IMG/VR virus record: IMGVR_UViG_3300021959_007695
Span: 1-26,160 of that record
DNA length: 26,160 bases
Reading direction: 5' to 3' (one strand)
Source of the DNA: a virus
The position numbers and the translations under genes were made by a program. Under the pieces are notes generated by a model. It was not told where the DNA came from and did not search any database. It saw only the letters and a list, made by a program, of their open reading frames with translations. Shown in pieces: positions 7,645 to 16,003 of this stretch. The first letter of the stretch is position 1, and each line of letters opens with the position of its first letter.

Positions 7645-8565
7645 TTAGTCTTTCATTATTCCATTTCCATAGTAACGAGACACATCCGGGCGGATATCTT
7701 TAGGTATTTTGAAAATTCCGGAAGATGGTTTTTGCATTTCCGGGGTAATATTAAACAATATATTTATACCACTACCTATTGTTATTTTAGTAACATCACC
7801 TATTATCCTGTCTGATACTATCGGAGCTAATGCCCCGCATGCGAGTATTACAACATCATATGTATCTATTATTTTGTTTATCTCATTAACGACGCGGTCT
7901 GTAGTGACCATATGATTCACATCCGGACCGGAGTTTCCAAAGCATGAGGGATATTCTACATATCCGATGCTAGATATATTATGATTATTATTTTTAATAT
8001 ACTGCTCTTCACACGTTTTTCCCATATTACTTACAATTAAGACTCTCTTGTTATTACAAGCATTAACACAGAGTTTAAGTGACTCATCATACCAGTTATT
8101 AATATCTTGAGTCATTGGTTCAAAAATCTTCGCGGTGTTGATTTCTAAATCCGGTTTGTGCCAGGTGTTCCAATTCCAGTTACCAACATGAGTTGCTACA
8201 TAACAATGTTTATACTCTTCTATAAATGTTTTCATGTTTGCATTACATTGTATACCAGAGTGCATGAGAACTAAAGGGAATGATGAGTTCTTTAATGCGG
8301 TTTTGTAACTATCGATCCATTGCTCCAATGCCGGAGAATTGACTATATCATCTAGGCCCTGTTCATCATTACCGTGTATATCAATTGTACTATCATACAA
8401 CCCGGCGGTATTGTACAGCCATCTACATGCCCACTTCATGTTTTTCCACGGATTATTCATCCATTGTATGCTATCTAATTTACCCTTTTCTTTCAAGTGA
8501 TGAAGGTACAGTAGACCACCTTCTGAGCACCCGACCCGATTGAAGCTGTAATTATTATCTTTCAT
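7645..8565 (-). CDS. Possible GT-D-like glycosyltransferase, 306 residues
   Basis: The start SFNRVGCSEGGLL resembles the R-x-G-D-G-E loop of GT-D (DUF1792) glycosyltransferases, with Cys-Ser in place of Gly-Asp. Later there is a Rossmann-like strand KRVLIVSNMGKTCE, and a C-terminal YDVVILACGALAPIVSDRI followed by TIGSGINILF. The last two match the GT-D order of a strand, G-x-x-A, a second-domain helix and a short acidic or glycine strand. The changed N-terminal loop makes activity uncertain. It sits 4 bases after the WcbI-like gene. Another nucleotide-binding transferase is possible; I rate the family only moderately likely. Confidence 0.5.
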   Translation of the reverse strand: MKDNNYSFNRVGCSEGGLLYLHHLKEKGKLDSIQWMNNPWKNMKWACRWLYNTAGLYDSTIDIHGNDEQGLDDIVNSPALEQWIDSYKTALKNSSFPLVLMHSGIQCNANMKTFIEEYKHCYVATHVGNWNWNTWHKPDLEINTAKIFEPMTQDINNWYDESLKLCVNACNNKRVLIVSNMGKTCEEQYIKNNNHNISSIGYVEYPSCFGNSGPDVNHMVTTDRVVNEINKIIDTYDVVILACGALAPIVSDRIIGDVTKITIGSGINILFNITPEMQKPSSGIFKIPKDIRPDVSRYYGNGIMKD

Positions 8566-8569
8566 ATAT

Positions 8570-9484
8570 TTAACAATTATTTTCTATGTCTAGATTTCTA
8601 AATGTAAAGCTGTCTAAATGGTTGGGGAATGTTTCAAATTGAATCTTTTGTTCAGTATACACCTGGTAATATGACTTAATTATATTCACATTACCAATCA
8701 CTTTATTAGTGTGAAGGCATGGTTGATAGTTCTTTATATCAAAATTAAGCTGTTGCTTTACTGAGCTGTACATTAAAGATCTAGTATCAGTGACTTGTAT
8801 ATTAATGATACCATCCCCTTCATAAAAAGGTTTATAATTATCTACAAGCTCTAACTCTACTAACTGGGAGAGGATATAATTGTAAATATAATTTGTAGGG
8901 TGATTGATAGAATAAAATAATAACTTATCACGCCAGTTATTTTTTATATACTGAGATATTGTAATGGGGATTGCTTCCGGATAATCACTTACTGCTATAT
9001 CTTCTCTATCCTTCAAGAGCTGTATCGTACCGGAAATATGATCTAGTAGTTCCCGGGTTTCAATATAGTCCGGGTTATTTACTACTTCGTCTTGAAAGGA
9101 ATGTATATCCTTATTGTTTATATGATATTTTATCAGATTTAAATATTGATAGTCACACGGGGTAGTAACTAGCTCTCCATGGATAGTTTTAATGTATACC
9201 TGGTCTGGAAAATATACACCACAAAATATGGATGGTATTAAAATTAAATGTGAATCCTTTCTCTTGGTTTTAAGTATAAATTCCGTGTCTAGATATGATT
9301 TCCCTCTATAACCAGGTTTAATAGGCTGCGTAATAATTATATCCGCTGCTTTAATTAGTTTAGTGAATTGGTCCTGAGTCATATCTGTCACATAACACAG
9401 AACACAATTCCGTTTCATATTAGCAAACGTATTAGAGTTGGCTAACCTAGAAGTTTGGCAGTTTCCGTAAAATAATATGTTCAT
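8570..9484 (-). CDS. WcbI-like polysaccharide biosynthesis protein (putative acetyltransferase), 304 residues
   Basis: The N-terminus MNILFYGNCQTSRLA is the GNCQ loop of the WcbI family, in which this loop forms the coenzyme A site. It is followed by ADIIITQPIKPGYRG and, near the middle, LFYSINHPTNYIYNYI, both in the family order. WcbI proteins are thought to modify capsule sugars, probably by acyl transfer. The gene begins 44 bases after the upstream stop. That gap holds a T4-like late octamer (TATAAATA) and a TAAGG Shine-Dalgarno 5 bases before the ATG, so this gene and those downstream may have their own late expression. Length is normal for the family. Confidence 0.8.
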   Translation of the reverse strand: MNILFYGNCQTSRLANSNTFANMKRNCVLCYVTDMTQDQFTKLIKAADIIITQPIKPGYRGKSYLDTEFILKTKRKDSHLILIPSIFCGVYFPDQVYIKTIHGELVTTPCDYQYLNLIKYHINNKDIHSFQDEVVNNPDYIETRELLDHISGTIQLLKDREDIAVSDYPEAIPITISQYIKNNWRDKLLFYSINHPTNYIYNYILSQLVELELVDNYKPFYEGDGIINIQVTDTRSLMYSSVKQQLNFDIKNYQPCLHTNKVIGNVNIIKSYYQVYTEQKIQFETFPNHLDSFTFRNLDIENNC

Positions 9485-9504
9485 TTGGCCTTAGTTACTA
9501 TTAA

Positions 9505-9512
9505 TATTTATA
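9505..9512 (-). promoter_or_regulatory. T4-like late promoter octamer with leader and ribosome-binding site
   Basis: TATAAATA on the minus strand, 20 bases before the ATG at 9484. Unlike the other late octamers in the window, it leaves space for a leader, and a TAAGG ribosome-binding site lies 5 bases before the start. It would drive the WcbI-like gene and probably the downstream transferases and gmd/fcl late in infection. Confidence 0.6.
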
Positions 9513-9528
9513 TAAGGTTTTATATAAA

Positions 9529-11862
9529 TCACTCATGTATGTTTAGGTTATATTGCTTTAATAAAAACTGTTTTTTAGTGTTTACATTTTTTGTTCGACC
9601 GTATGATCTGTTATTTATAAGGTAAAATGCTAATGGTTTAGAGTTGCCCTTAGCTATGTTTAAGTTCATGTCAATACACTTCAACCATAAAGCATAATCT
9701 GCAACACTACCATACATTTCCTCATTAAAATATCCAACAATTTCATGTATATCCCTCCGCCATACAGGGCAGGAATGACACGGGTTCCTGGTATCTTTTG
9801 TACTTTTATCCCATAAATCAGATATATGTAACGGTTGACCAATCTCACGTTCAGCAAACCATACATGATCTGAGTTTAGATATTTTGTTTTATAAACGGG
9901 GAGATACTTACTACCTACATACACAGGTGCATATGTAACATCTACAGTAGGTGTACTATCCATATAGTTTATCATTTCCATCGAAAAATCTGGGTGGTGC
10001 CTATCATCTAGATTGGCGTTTGTAATATATCGCCCAATAGATTGTTTAATTGCTATCTCCCAGCACTTGTAAATTCCTGGATCCTTTTCCTTAGATATAT
10101 TGATTAATTTAACGTTATGATTTGTCTTTTCAAACTCTACTATCTTTTTTTGGGTTTCTTTTGAGTGTGAATCATATATATTAACAATAATTAACTCTAA
10201 TTGTTCCGGATGTTTATAATTTTGATTTGTAAAGTCTTTACAGAAATCACTAAAATATTTATCGGCGTTATATAATGACGTTATCCAGGATAGTTTAACA
10301 AGTGAGTTGTCATTTTCTAATTTCTTCAAATCGTAGCATATTTTCTGATTGAAAGTTCGCTGAGATATATGAGTTTTATCTAGTTTTTTGAGGTAATCAT
10401 TTGTTCGTTGAACTAGTTTGTTAAATTGTTCGACTGTTAAACATTCAATATCAGATATATCATCATAAAACATAGGATATTTGGCACCTATATACTGTTC
10501 AAAACTGGGATGTCTATTTAAAATCACCGGTGTTTCACACCGGATACACTCTAATAAAAGGTTGCTAGCCGTAACATCAAATGCATCCATATATAATATA
10601 TTCTCTTTGAAGATTTTTACATATTCGTTATCCTCTAAGTGACCTACAAATGTAACATTTTTCATCGCCGGGGTGATTATATCAGTGAAGCAGCTAAAAT
10701 CTTTTTTAACTAAAACATTTTTATTCAAACATACTGGTAATTTGATATCATTGAATGTTTTTAAATTTCTCATCCACCACCCTATATGATATATTTTTTT
10801 ATTATTTGACCTGGTGTACGAGTTATAGTCAAATCTAGTGGTTATATTATCTGTGATGGGATGATTAGCGGATAATATTTTATTTTTTAAAAATGGATAT
10901 TTTTGTTGTATTTCAGGAGAGGTTAAATATTTTTTATGTGTCTGTGAGACTGTATATATGTATATACATTTGTCCATTAAGTCCATGTCACAATTACCGT
11001 AATATGCATCATTACTTATAAGTACTTGATCTGTGTTTTGCGATAATAATCCGTTAAAGTTACCTGGATTATTAGCTATTTGTGTATTTAGTTCAGATAG
11101 AGTTTTAGGGGTTGTATTTTTGTACTTGGATTCCCATTCAACAAATGGTGGGTTGTGTACAAATGTTATAAGCTTTACATCTTTATCTAAAATGGTGTGA
11201 ATTATTTGCCGTCTCTTCTCTAAGTCCCGGCCCCAGGTGGTCAGTTCCTCTAGCCACGGATTGAAGTAAATATCATGTTGGTATTTACGTGTGAATATAC
11301 TTTGGTTTTTTAATTCTTGATATAAGCTAGTCATTACACCTTTCCAACCGTAAAGGTGTGTACCGAACCATTCTTGCGCGATAGAGCTATCCATTAACAT
11401 ACTTGAATTGCCTAGCTCCCAATCCCTGTAACGCGGCAGCTTTGATATTGTTGTATTTACTACGGGCCTAGAACCATTTCGATTTTCATATCTACCGAAT
11501 GTCATCCAATGCTGGAATGCACGAGATGTTGTATTGTACCCAGCTGCAACAACATCCGGGTACTGCTGCATATAATAGTTAGCATCAAAAATCTGTACCG
11601 GAGGCTTCTTCACGATGTCCTCAGATAGTGATGCATCTTTATGACCGTGAATATTCTCTATAGCTGTAGCAAGATCTATATTGTTAGATTTCATTAAACT
11701 ATATATATCAACATCCGGGTATAACGATTTAAGATATTTTTCAGATGTTATTCTGTTCTCTTTTTGTCCATTAGTTATATAATGCTTTTGCAGACTATTT
11801 ACACTCAACCCATGTAGATCTTTATATGCAGCTGAATAGAAATGTGGGTCAAACAAGCTCAT
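9529..11862 (-). CDS. Fused GT-B plus GT-A glycosyltransferase with N-terminal YPD modules, 777 residues
   Basis: Three regions are visible. Residues 1-131 carry two good YPD modules (FDPHFYSAAYKDL with GQKENR; FDANYYMQQYPDV with FGRYENR) and a decayed third between them (LKSLYPDVDIYSL). Residues about 180-520 look like a GT-B transferase, with VSQTHKKYL, IYHIGWWMRN, VTFVGHLEDNEY and a donor-site helix NLLLECIRCETPVI. From about 530 to the end is a GT-A/GT2 domain: LSWITSLYNADKYF, then PGIYKCWEIAIKQSIGRYI and NANLDDRHHP as the metal site. One chain could therefore add two sugars in turn. The start overlaps the upstream stop as ATGA. The C-terminal stop is followed by a late promoter for the next gene. 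Confidence 0.8.
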   Translation of the reverse strand: MSLFDPHFYSAAYKDLHGLSVNSLQKHYITNGQKENRITSEKYLKSLYPDVDIYSLMKSNNIDLATAIENIHGHKDASLSEDIVKKPPVQIFDANYYMQQYPDVVAAGYNTTSRAFQHWMTFGRYENRNGSRPVVNTTISKLPRYRDWELGNSSMLMDSSIAQEWFGTHLYGWKGVMTSLYQELKNQSIFTRKYQHDIYFNPWLEELTTWGRDLEKRRQIIHTILDKDVKLITFVHNPPFVEWESKYKNTTPKTLSELNTQIANNPGNFNGLLSQNTDQVLISNDAYYGNCDMDLMDKCIYIYTVSQTHKKYLTSPEIQQKYPFLKNKILSANHPITDNITTRFDYNSYTRSNNKKIYHIGWWMRNLKTFNDIKLPVCLNKNVLVKKDFSCFTDIITPAMKNVTFVGHLEDNEYVKIFKENILYMDAFDVTASNLLLECIRCETPVILNRHPSFEQYIGAKYPMFYDDISDIECLTVEQFNKLVQRTNDYLKKLDKTHISQRTFNQKICYDLKKLENDNSLVKLSWITSLYNADKYFSDFCKDFTNQNYKHPEQLELIIVNIYDSHSKETQKKIVEFEKTNHNVKLINISKEKDPGIYKCWEIAIKQSIGRYITNANLDDRHHPDFSMEMINYMDSTPTVDVTYAPVYVGSKYLPVYKTKYLNSDHVWFAEREIGQPLHISDLWDKSTKDTRNPCHSCPVWRRDIHEIVGYFNEEMYGSVADYALWLKCIDMNLNIAKGNSKPLAFYLINNRSYGRTKNVNTKKQFLLKQYNLNIHE

Positions 11863-12587
11863 GAGGTAACATACACCTGGTTTTTATATATCGTTTGGTT
11901 ATTATATTCAAAATTTTCTTTAGGTTTATTATCGTTTATATATTTGTTTAAACTATTTAAAAATGTTGAACATAGATTTAAATTATTATTTAATGTTAAG
12001 TACCACTCTTCTGCAGATATAAAATGTTCTTGCTCTATAGATAGATATGTTATATTTTCTCTAGAAAGTTGTAAACATTTCAACAGGTCAGAATCATTTG
12101 TATAGTAAAAATAAATATGAAATTCAGGATATTGTCCGGAAATCTGGTTCAAATTATCAAACATAGCTGTATCATGTTCTCCAGGTTGGTAGTTAATTAT
12201 CAAAGCGAATCTATTATATACTGTAGAGCTCTCCTTTGTAAACTCTTTTTCTCCCGGGGATGAATCTGATGATACTGCGATTGGCTGTGGGGTTTCAGAA
12301 ACCGCTGAGGAGTGGTTTATGGCTCTACCTTCAGCAAAGCCGTGTGTCATATAATGTAATTTTGCATGTAACTCATTATTAGGTACATCAGTATATTCTC
12401 TTTTGTAAAATGTAATGTCAAAGTCCGGGGCATTATTATCAAAATATTGGTCCATTACGTATTGATTTGGTACTCTGTTTTCTTTCTTTCCGGATGAGTC
12501 ATAATGTGTCTGTAGTTTGTCATCCGGAAGGAATCTCAAATCTGGGTACAGTTTTCTATAAAATTTTATATCAACAATGTTACTCAT
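11859..12587 (-). CDS. YPD-module protein of unknown activity, 242 residues
   Basis: Two YPD modules fill the first half: DIKFYRKLYPDL with GKKENR, and DITFYKREYTDV with HGFAEGR. A linker rich in Ser, Pro and Glu follows, then an alpha/beta stretch beginning RFALIINYQPGEHD and a C-terminal helical, Asn-rich tail. I see no DxD, P-loop or membrane segment. The C-terminal half is too short for a complete transferase, so it may be a docking or regulatory subunit for the neighbouring enzymes; this is inference. The frame opens at 12611, but the ATG at 12587 overlaps the previous stop by four bases (ATGA) and begins just before the first module, so I prefer it. Confidence 0.6.
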   Translation of the reverse strand: MSNIVDIKFYRKLYPDLRFLPDDKLQTHYDSSGKKENRVPNQYVMDQYFDNNAPDFDITFYKREYTDVPNNELHAKLHYMTHGFAEGRAINHSSAVSETPQPIAVSSDSSPGEKEFTKESSTVYNRFALIINYQPGEHDTAMFDNLNQISGQYPEFHIYFYYTNDSDLLKCLQLSRENITYLSIEQEHFISAEEWYLTLNNNLNLCSTFLNSLNKYINDNKPKENFEYNNQTIYKNQVYVTS

Positions 12588-13558
12588 AACAACCAAAACG
12601 CGCGTTCCCATGCATGTGCTAATGTACCGTCTGATTTTATAGGTTCCTCTTCAAATAATTTATCGTGTTCTCTCAAGTCTAAACTATTCTTAATATGTTC
12701 ACAGTAATTTGATGTACACCAGAACATTGTACCTGCATGGAACTTATATACTTTCATGTTATTAATATTTAGCTTTATTTTAGTGTCTAGAAACTTCAGA
12801 TTTTTATAGTTTATATTTGTTGATATATGCTTTTCTCGGATCTCAAATTTACTTACACTGGTTATGCCAGTGTCGGTATTATTTAAACAGTTGTTGTACT
12901 TACTATAATTCTCCGGTTTTAATAATCTTTCTAGATAAAACTCGCGCCAATTGTCATGTAAATATGTGGTTTTTTTAGTGTGTATTTTACATATCATATC
13001 ATAACTCTTATACCAAGAGTTGGATATAAAATTTAAGAATGATCTAACATCTCTACCCCTATTTTGTGTCCAATTCAATATGATATTTACATTATACTCT
13101 GCCCGGGTATTTTTAATCATTTGAACCGCGGTGTTAGTACTGTTTACATCACATAGATATACATACATATCGATACTGTCATTTACGTACTGGCTCAATT
13201 TAACTACATGATTGTACATCTCTTGAAAAAACTCCGGGTAGTATACATAACATACAATTGCGATACGTATGTCTTTGCTATCAGTTATATTTTTAATAGA
13301 TACATCATTAAATACTCGCCCGGTGATATCTTTCGCATGTTTATGTAATTTTAACATATGTTTACAATCTGCTCCAGGTTTTATATATTTACATTTACTA
13401 TATACTTGAGACACCAATGATTTTACAGACTCATCAACATGGTCAGATATTATATAAATATCACCGGTATATAACGGGTTATTTTTTACATAGGTGTAAA
13501 TAGTAACCACAGTCATATCATCATCATGATCATGTCTCAAATATACAGCTGAATTCAT
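12584..13558 (-). CDS. RgpF-like rhamnan synthesis protein, 324 residues
   Basis: The order of motifs matches the RgpF family (rhamnan synthesis F, PF05045). They are IAIVCYVYYPEFFQEM, then WTQNRGRDVRSFLNF, then YDMICKIHTKKTTY, then NWREFYLERLL, a GTMFWC strand, and TLAHAWERAFWLL at the very end. RgpF proteins act in assembly of rhamnose-containing surface polysaccharides and have a GT-A-like core. About 90 residues precede the core and are not recognised. The ATG is 5 bases after the upstream stop, and an AATAAATA octamer lies 6 bases in front of it. The sugar actually handled here could be fucose rather than rhamnose; sequence does not say. Confidence 0.85.
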   Translation of the reverse strand: MNSAVYLRHDHDDDMTVVTIYTYVKNNPLYTGDIYIISDHVDESVKSLVSQVYSKCKYIKPGADCKHMLKLHKHAKDITGRVFNDVSIKNITDSKDIRIAIVCYVYYPEFFQEMYNHVVKLSQYVNDSIDMYVYLCDVNSTNTAVQMIKNTRAEYNVNIILNWTQNRGRDVRSFLNFISNSWYKSYDMICKIHTKKTTYLHDNWREFYLERLLKPENYSKYNNCLNNTDTGITSVSKFEIREKHISTNINYKNLKFLDTKIKLNINNMKVYKFHAGTMFWCTSNYCEHIKNSLDLREHDKLFEEEPIKSDGTLAHAWERAFWLL

Positions 13559-13563
13559 TTAAT

Positions 13564-14367
13564 TTATTTATTGGTTTTAAAGTTTAAAATCCATTGTTGC
13601 TTGTCTGTATCTAGTGCATCGAACCATGGTTTCAATTTGTATGTATAATCGTATTGTAATCGATATTTCGCCTGAGTGGAACGAGTGCGTGTTTGACTCT
13701 CATGATGTATTGCAGAGACTTCATTTATATACCAGTTTATCCGACCGGAAATTATATATTTCATGTTGAGTTGTATATCTTCCCAACATTCAGTGAATTG
13801 TGTATCAAAGCCGCCAATTTCATCGAAAGAATCCTTACTAGTCATCATGAACGCGGCAGTGTTACCAGTAATCGCGCCTGTGTCATGTCTCTTATTGTAC
13901 TCTCCATATCCTCGATGTGTACATTGTAACAATCCGGAAGAGTCCACATACGCAATCTGACCAGCATGTTGTGTGGCTCCGTTCGCAAATTTCAAATGAC
14001 AACCTACGCTTCCGATATGTTTGTTTGACACGATCCAGTCATACATTGGATCGATACAATTTTCAGTGAGCTCCACATCATCATTACAAAATAGTATGTA
14101 CGGTTCTTCGACAAGGTGCTTCACTATGTCGTTGTTGTTTGCAGCAAAATGATACTCAGGTAGACTATACATCGCACAAGTAGGTTTATCAAACAGTGCT
14201 GCGAGGTTGGCTCGATTGATGTTGATGTTGACCTCGTCGCTGCCTGTGTCTCCAACATATATTTTGTAACTTGTGGTGATGGTGTGTTTGGCAATACTAT
14301 CAACACACTGTTTTAATAGTTGAGGGTTGTTCTTGGTCAAAATTATAATTGCAACTTGCTTGGGCAT
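13564..14367 (-). CDS. GT2-family glycosyltransferase, 267 residues
   Basis: This is a classic GT2 enzyme. It begins QVAIIILTKNNPQLL, has YVGDTGSDE in place of the usual DNxSxD, then PYILFCNDDVEL (Asp96-Asp97 as the metal site) and TGAITGNTAAFMM. Later come GGFDTQFTECWEDIQL, with the E/D catalytic base region, and AIHHES. It inverts configuration while transferring a sugar from a nucleotide donor. The reading frame opens at 14436, but the ATG at 14367 starts right at the first beta strand and avoids a 52-base overlap with the divergent phoH, so I choose it. It is the first gene of the minus-strand glycan cluster. I do not see a convincing promoter in front of it; one may lie inside phoH. Confidence 0.85.
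   Translation of the reverse strand: MPKQVAIIILTKNNPQLLKQCVDSIAKHTITTSYKIYVGDTGSDEVNININRANLAALFDKPTCAMYSLPEYHFAANNNDIVKHLVEEPYILFCNDDVELTENCIDPMYDWIVSNKHIGSVGCHLKFANGATQHAGQIAYVDSSGLLQCTHRGYGEYNKRHDTGAITGNTAAFMMTSKDSFDEIGGFDTQFTECWEDIQLNMKYIISGRINWYINEVSAIHHESQTRTRSTQAKYRLQYDYTYKLKPWFDALDTDKQQWILNFKTNK
13565..13572 (-). promoter_or_regulatory. Possible late octamer before the RgpF-like gene
   Basis: AATAAATA on the minus strand, with 6 bases before the ATG at 13558. It overlaps the stop codon of the upstream GT2 gene, so part of the match may be chance in AT-rich DNA. The spacing fits the leaderless late pattern seen at better examples in the window. Confidence 0.4.
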
Positions 14368-14384
14368 GGTATAATTACTTACAC
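14368..14384 (+). promoter_or_regulatory. Extended -10 promoter for phoH in a 17-base divergent gap
   Basis: On the plus strand TGGTATAAT (TGn plus the TATAAT hexamer at 14370-14375) ends 9 bases before the phoH ATG. A weak TTGCAA lies at 14349-14354, 15 bases upstream. An expected start 7 bases after the -10 leaves a leader of only 2-3 bases. No Shine-Dalgarno is present. Confidence 0.55.
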
Positions 14385-15101
14385 ATGAAAAAGAAAAAAT
14401 CTCTTCCGGAAAAACATCAGCTGGGTACATTGGCATGGGACCTGGACTTCAAAATAAATTATGAGTTTAAATCAAACGATATTCATAAAAGTTTTGTTGG
14501 TAGCATGTTATCTTCAGACTCTAAAATGCTGTTTGTTGATGGCCCCGCCGGGACAGCAAAGACATATCTCGCGGTTTACGGAGCGTTATGTTTGTTGAAG
14601 AAGCATGCAGTTGAAGAGATCGTGTACATTCGAAGTGTGGTGGAGAGTGCCAGTAACAAGTTAGGGAGTCTACCGGGGGAGGTTGATGATAAATTTTTAC
14701 CATGGAGCATGCCGTTGATTGAGAAACTAGATGAGCTTGTGAATATACCCGCGAGGAAAGAGCTGATGGAGCGTGGCTTCATCAATTGTTTACCGGTGAA
14801 TTTCGTTCGTGGGTTGACATTTCATGACACGTTTGTCATAGTGGATGAAGCTCAAAACATGACAAGTAGCGAGTTGATAACAATATTGACTAGGTTTGGA
14901 GAGAATACAAAATTTGTTGTTGTAGGTGATAGCAAGCAACGAGACATTGGCAATCGCTCCGGGTTCAAACCAGTGATGAATTGTTTTGACAATGAGGAGT
15001 CAGACGCTCATGGTATCTACAACTTTGTGTTTGGTGAAGATGAGATAGTCCGGAGTAAAATTTTGAGATTCATTGTGTCGCAGTTGGAGAATATTGAATG
15101 A
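14385..15101 (+). CDS. phoH: PhoH-like P-loop ATPase
   Basis: Counting from MKKKKSLPEK, Walker A is GPAGTAKT at residues 53-60 and Walker B is FVIVDEAQN at about 150-158. VRGLTFHDTF and the closing GDSKQRDIG are PhoH landmarks. PhoH-family ATPases/helicases are common in marine phages; a link to RNA turnover or phosphate stress has been proposed, but their role in infection is unsettled. Length (238) is usual for phage PhoH. The frame opens at 14349, but the ATG at 14385 follows an extended -10 and avoids overlap with the divergent GT2 gene. Two glycosyltransferase genes follow in the same operon, the first overlapping by four bases. Confidence 0.93.
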   Translation: MKKKKSLPEKHQLGTLAWDLDFKINYEFKSNDIHKSFVGSMLSSDSKMLFVDGPAGTAKTYLAVYGALCLLKKHAVEEIVYIRSVVESASNKLGSLPGEVDDKFLPWSMPLIEKLDELVNIPARKELMERGFINCLPVNFVRGLTFHDTFVIVDEAQNMTSSELITILTRFGENTKFVVVGDSKQRDIGNRSGFKPVMNCFDNEESDAHGIYNFVFGEDEIVRSKILRFIVSQLENIE

Positions 15102-16003
15102 ACATTGTTCATATGTCCCGAACACCTCTTGCCGGTGCTCCGAAGATGCTTTGTCGTGCGTTGCAAAAATATGATCAACGTTCGAATAAATACAACTATA
15201 TACATATAACCCCGGAAACTGTAAATGCTGCAGAAACAAAGCATCATGTAATGAATGCGGATATTATACATTGGCATAATGAGGTTTACTTCCCTATCTA
15301 CAACGCAGTAAAAAATAAAAAACATGTGATACAGTATCATAGTGAACCTGGAATAAGTGGTGTAGGTCGAGCCCCGGTTCCTAGCAACTTTCGGGAGCTT
15401 GTTATTGCTCAGTACCATTCAGCATTGAATTATTTCAAACACTGTACACCTGTTAGAAATATTATAGATATTAATTTAGATGTAGATATTTCCACCTATC
15501 GACAATCTGATGTAATTATATGTTCATCGCTATCCACACACCGGTTTGGTGTGTGGCAAACAAAAGATGTTGAGAGACATGCACATGTAATGAGACGAGT
15601 AACTGAACATTTCAAAGGTAAAGTAAGTATATATTACAAGAATTTGAACAACTTACCATGGTCAGAGGTGATGAGACATAAATACAACAGCGACATTGTG
15701 TTAGATGAGTGTGTAACCCCTAGTTATCATCTAAGTTCATTAGAGGGTCTAGCATGCGGGAAACCCACTATATGCTGGGTAGATGATCGTGTAGAGAGAG
15801 AGTTACTCAAGAGCTGTAAAAGTGATACAAACCCGTTCATAGGTACGTATATCGGATGGTTAGAGGACTTTCTTGTTGATTTGATCGAGAAAGGTCCGGA
15901 AAATCTCTTACAAATAGGTAAAAAATCATATGAATGGTATAACAAGTACTGGAATTCGCACGATATAGTTGCTGAATTTAATGCGATATATAATGATATA
16001 TGA
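15098..16003 (+). CDS. GT-B-type glycosyltransferase, 301 residues
   Basis: The N-terminus NIVHMSRTPLAGAPKMLCRAL is the glycine loop of a GT4-like GT-B enzyme. DIIHWHNEVY and HVIQYHSEPG are typical inner strands. The C-terminal donor-site segment is YHLSSLEGLACGKPTICW, where the Glu (in the usual E-x7-E position) contacts the nucleotide. It starts with an ATGA overlap on phoH and ends with another on the next gene, so all three are translated together. It lies outside the minus-strand glycan cluster but probably serves the same pathway. At about 300 residues it is compact compared with the usual 350-400. Confidence 0.75.
   Translation: MNIVHMSRTPLAGAPKMLCRALQKYDQRSNKYNYIHITPETVNAAETKHHVMNADIIHWHNEVYFPIYNAVKNKKHVIQYHSEPGISGVGRAPVPSNFRELVIAQYHSALNYFKHCTPVRNIIDINLDVDISTYRQSDVIICSSLSTHRFGVWQTKDVERHAHVMRRVTEHFKGKVSIYYKNLNNLPWSEVMRHKYNSDIVLDECVTPSYHLSSLEGLACGKPTICWVDDRVERELLKSCKSDTNPFIGTYIGWLEDFLVDLIEKGPENLLQIGKKSYEWYNKYWNSHDIVAEFNAIYNDI

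Noticed and set aside
14349-14384. Longer phoH start at 14349
   Set aside because: It would overlap the divergent GT2 gene and lie upstream of the extended -10; the ATG at 14385 fits the promoter and family length.
14368-14400. Leaderless sigma70 promoter for the minus-strand GT2 gene
   Set aside because: At the 6-base position the hexamer is AGTAAT without the key second A, and no TTGA lies 17 bases upstream.
15017-15418. Open frame of 133 codons on the minus strand
   Set aside because: It lies opposite phoH and the GT-B gene, both strongly supported, and its product has no recognisable features.
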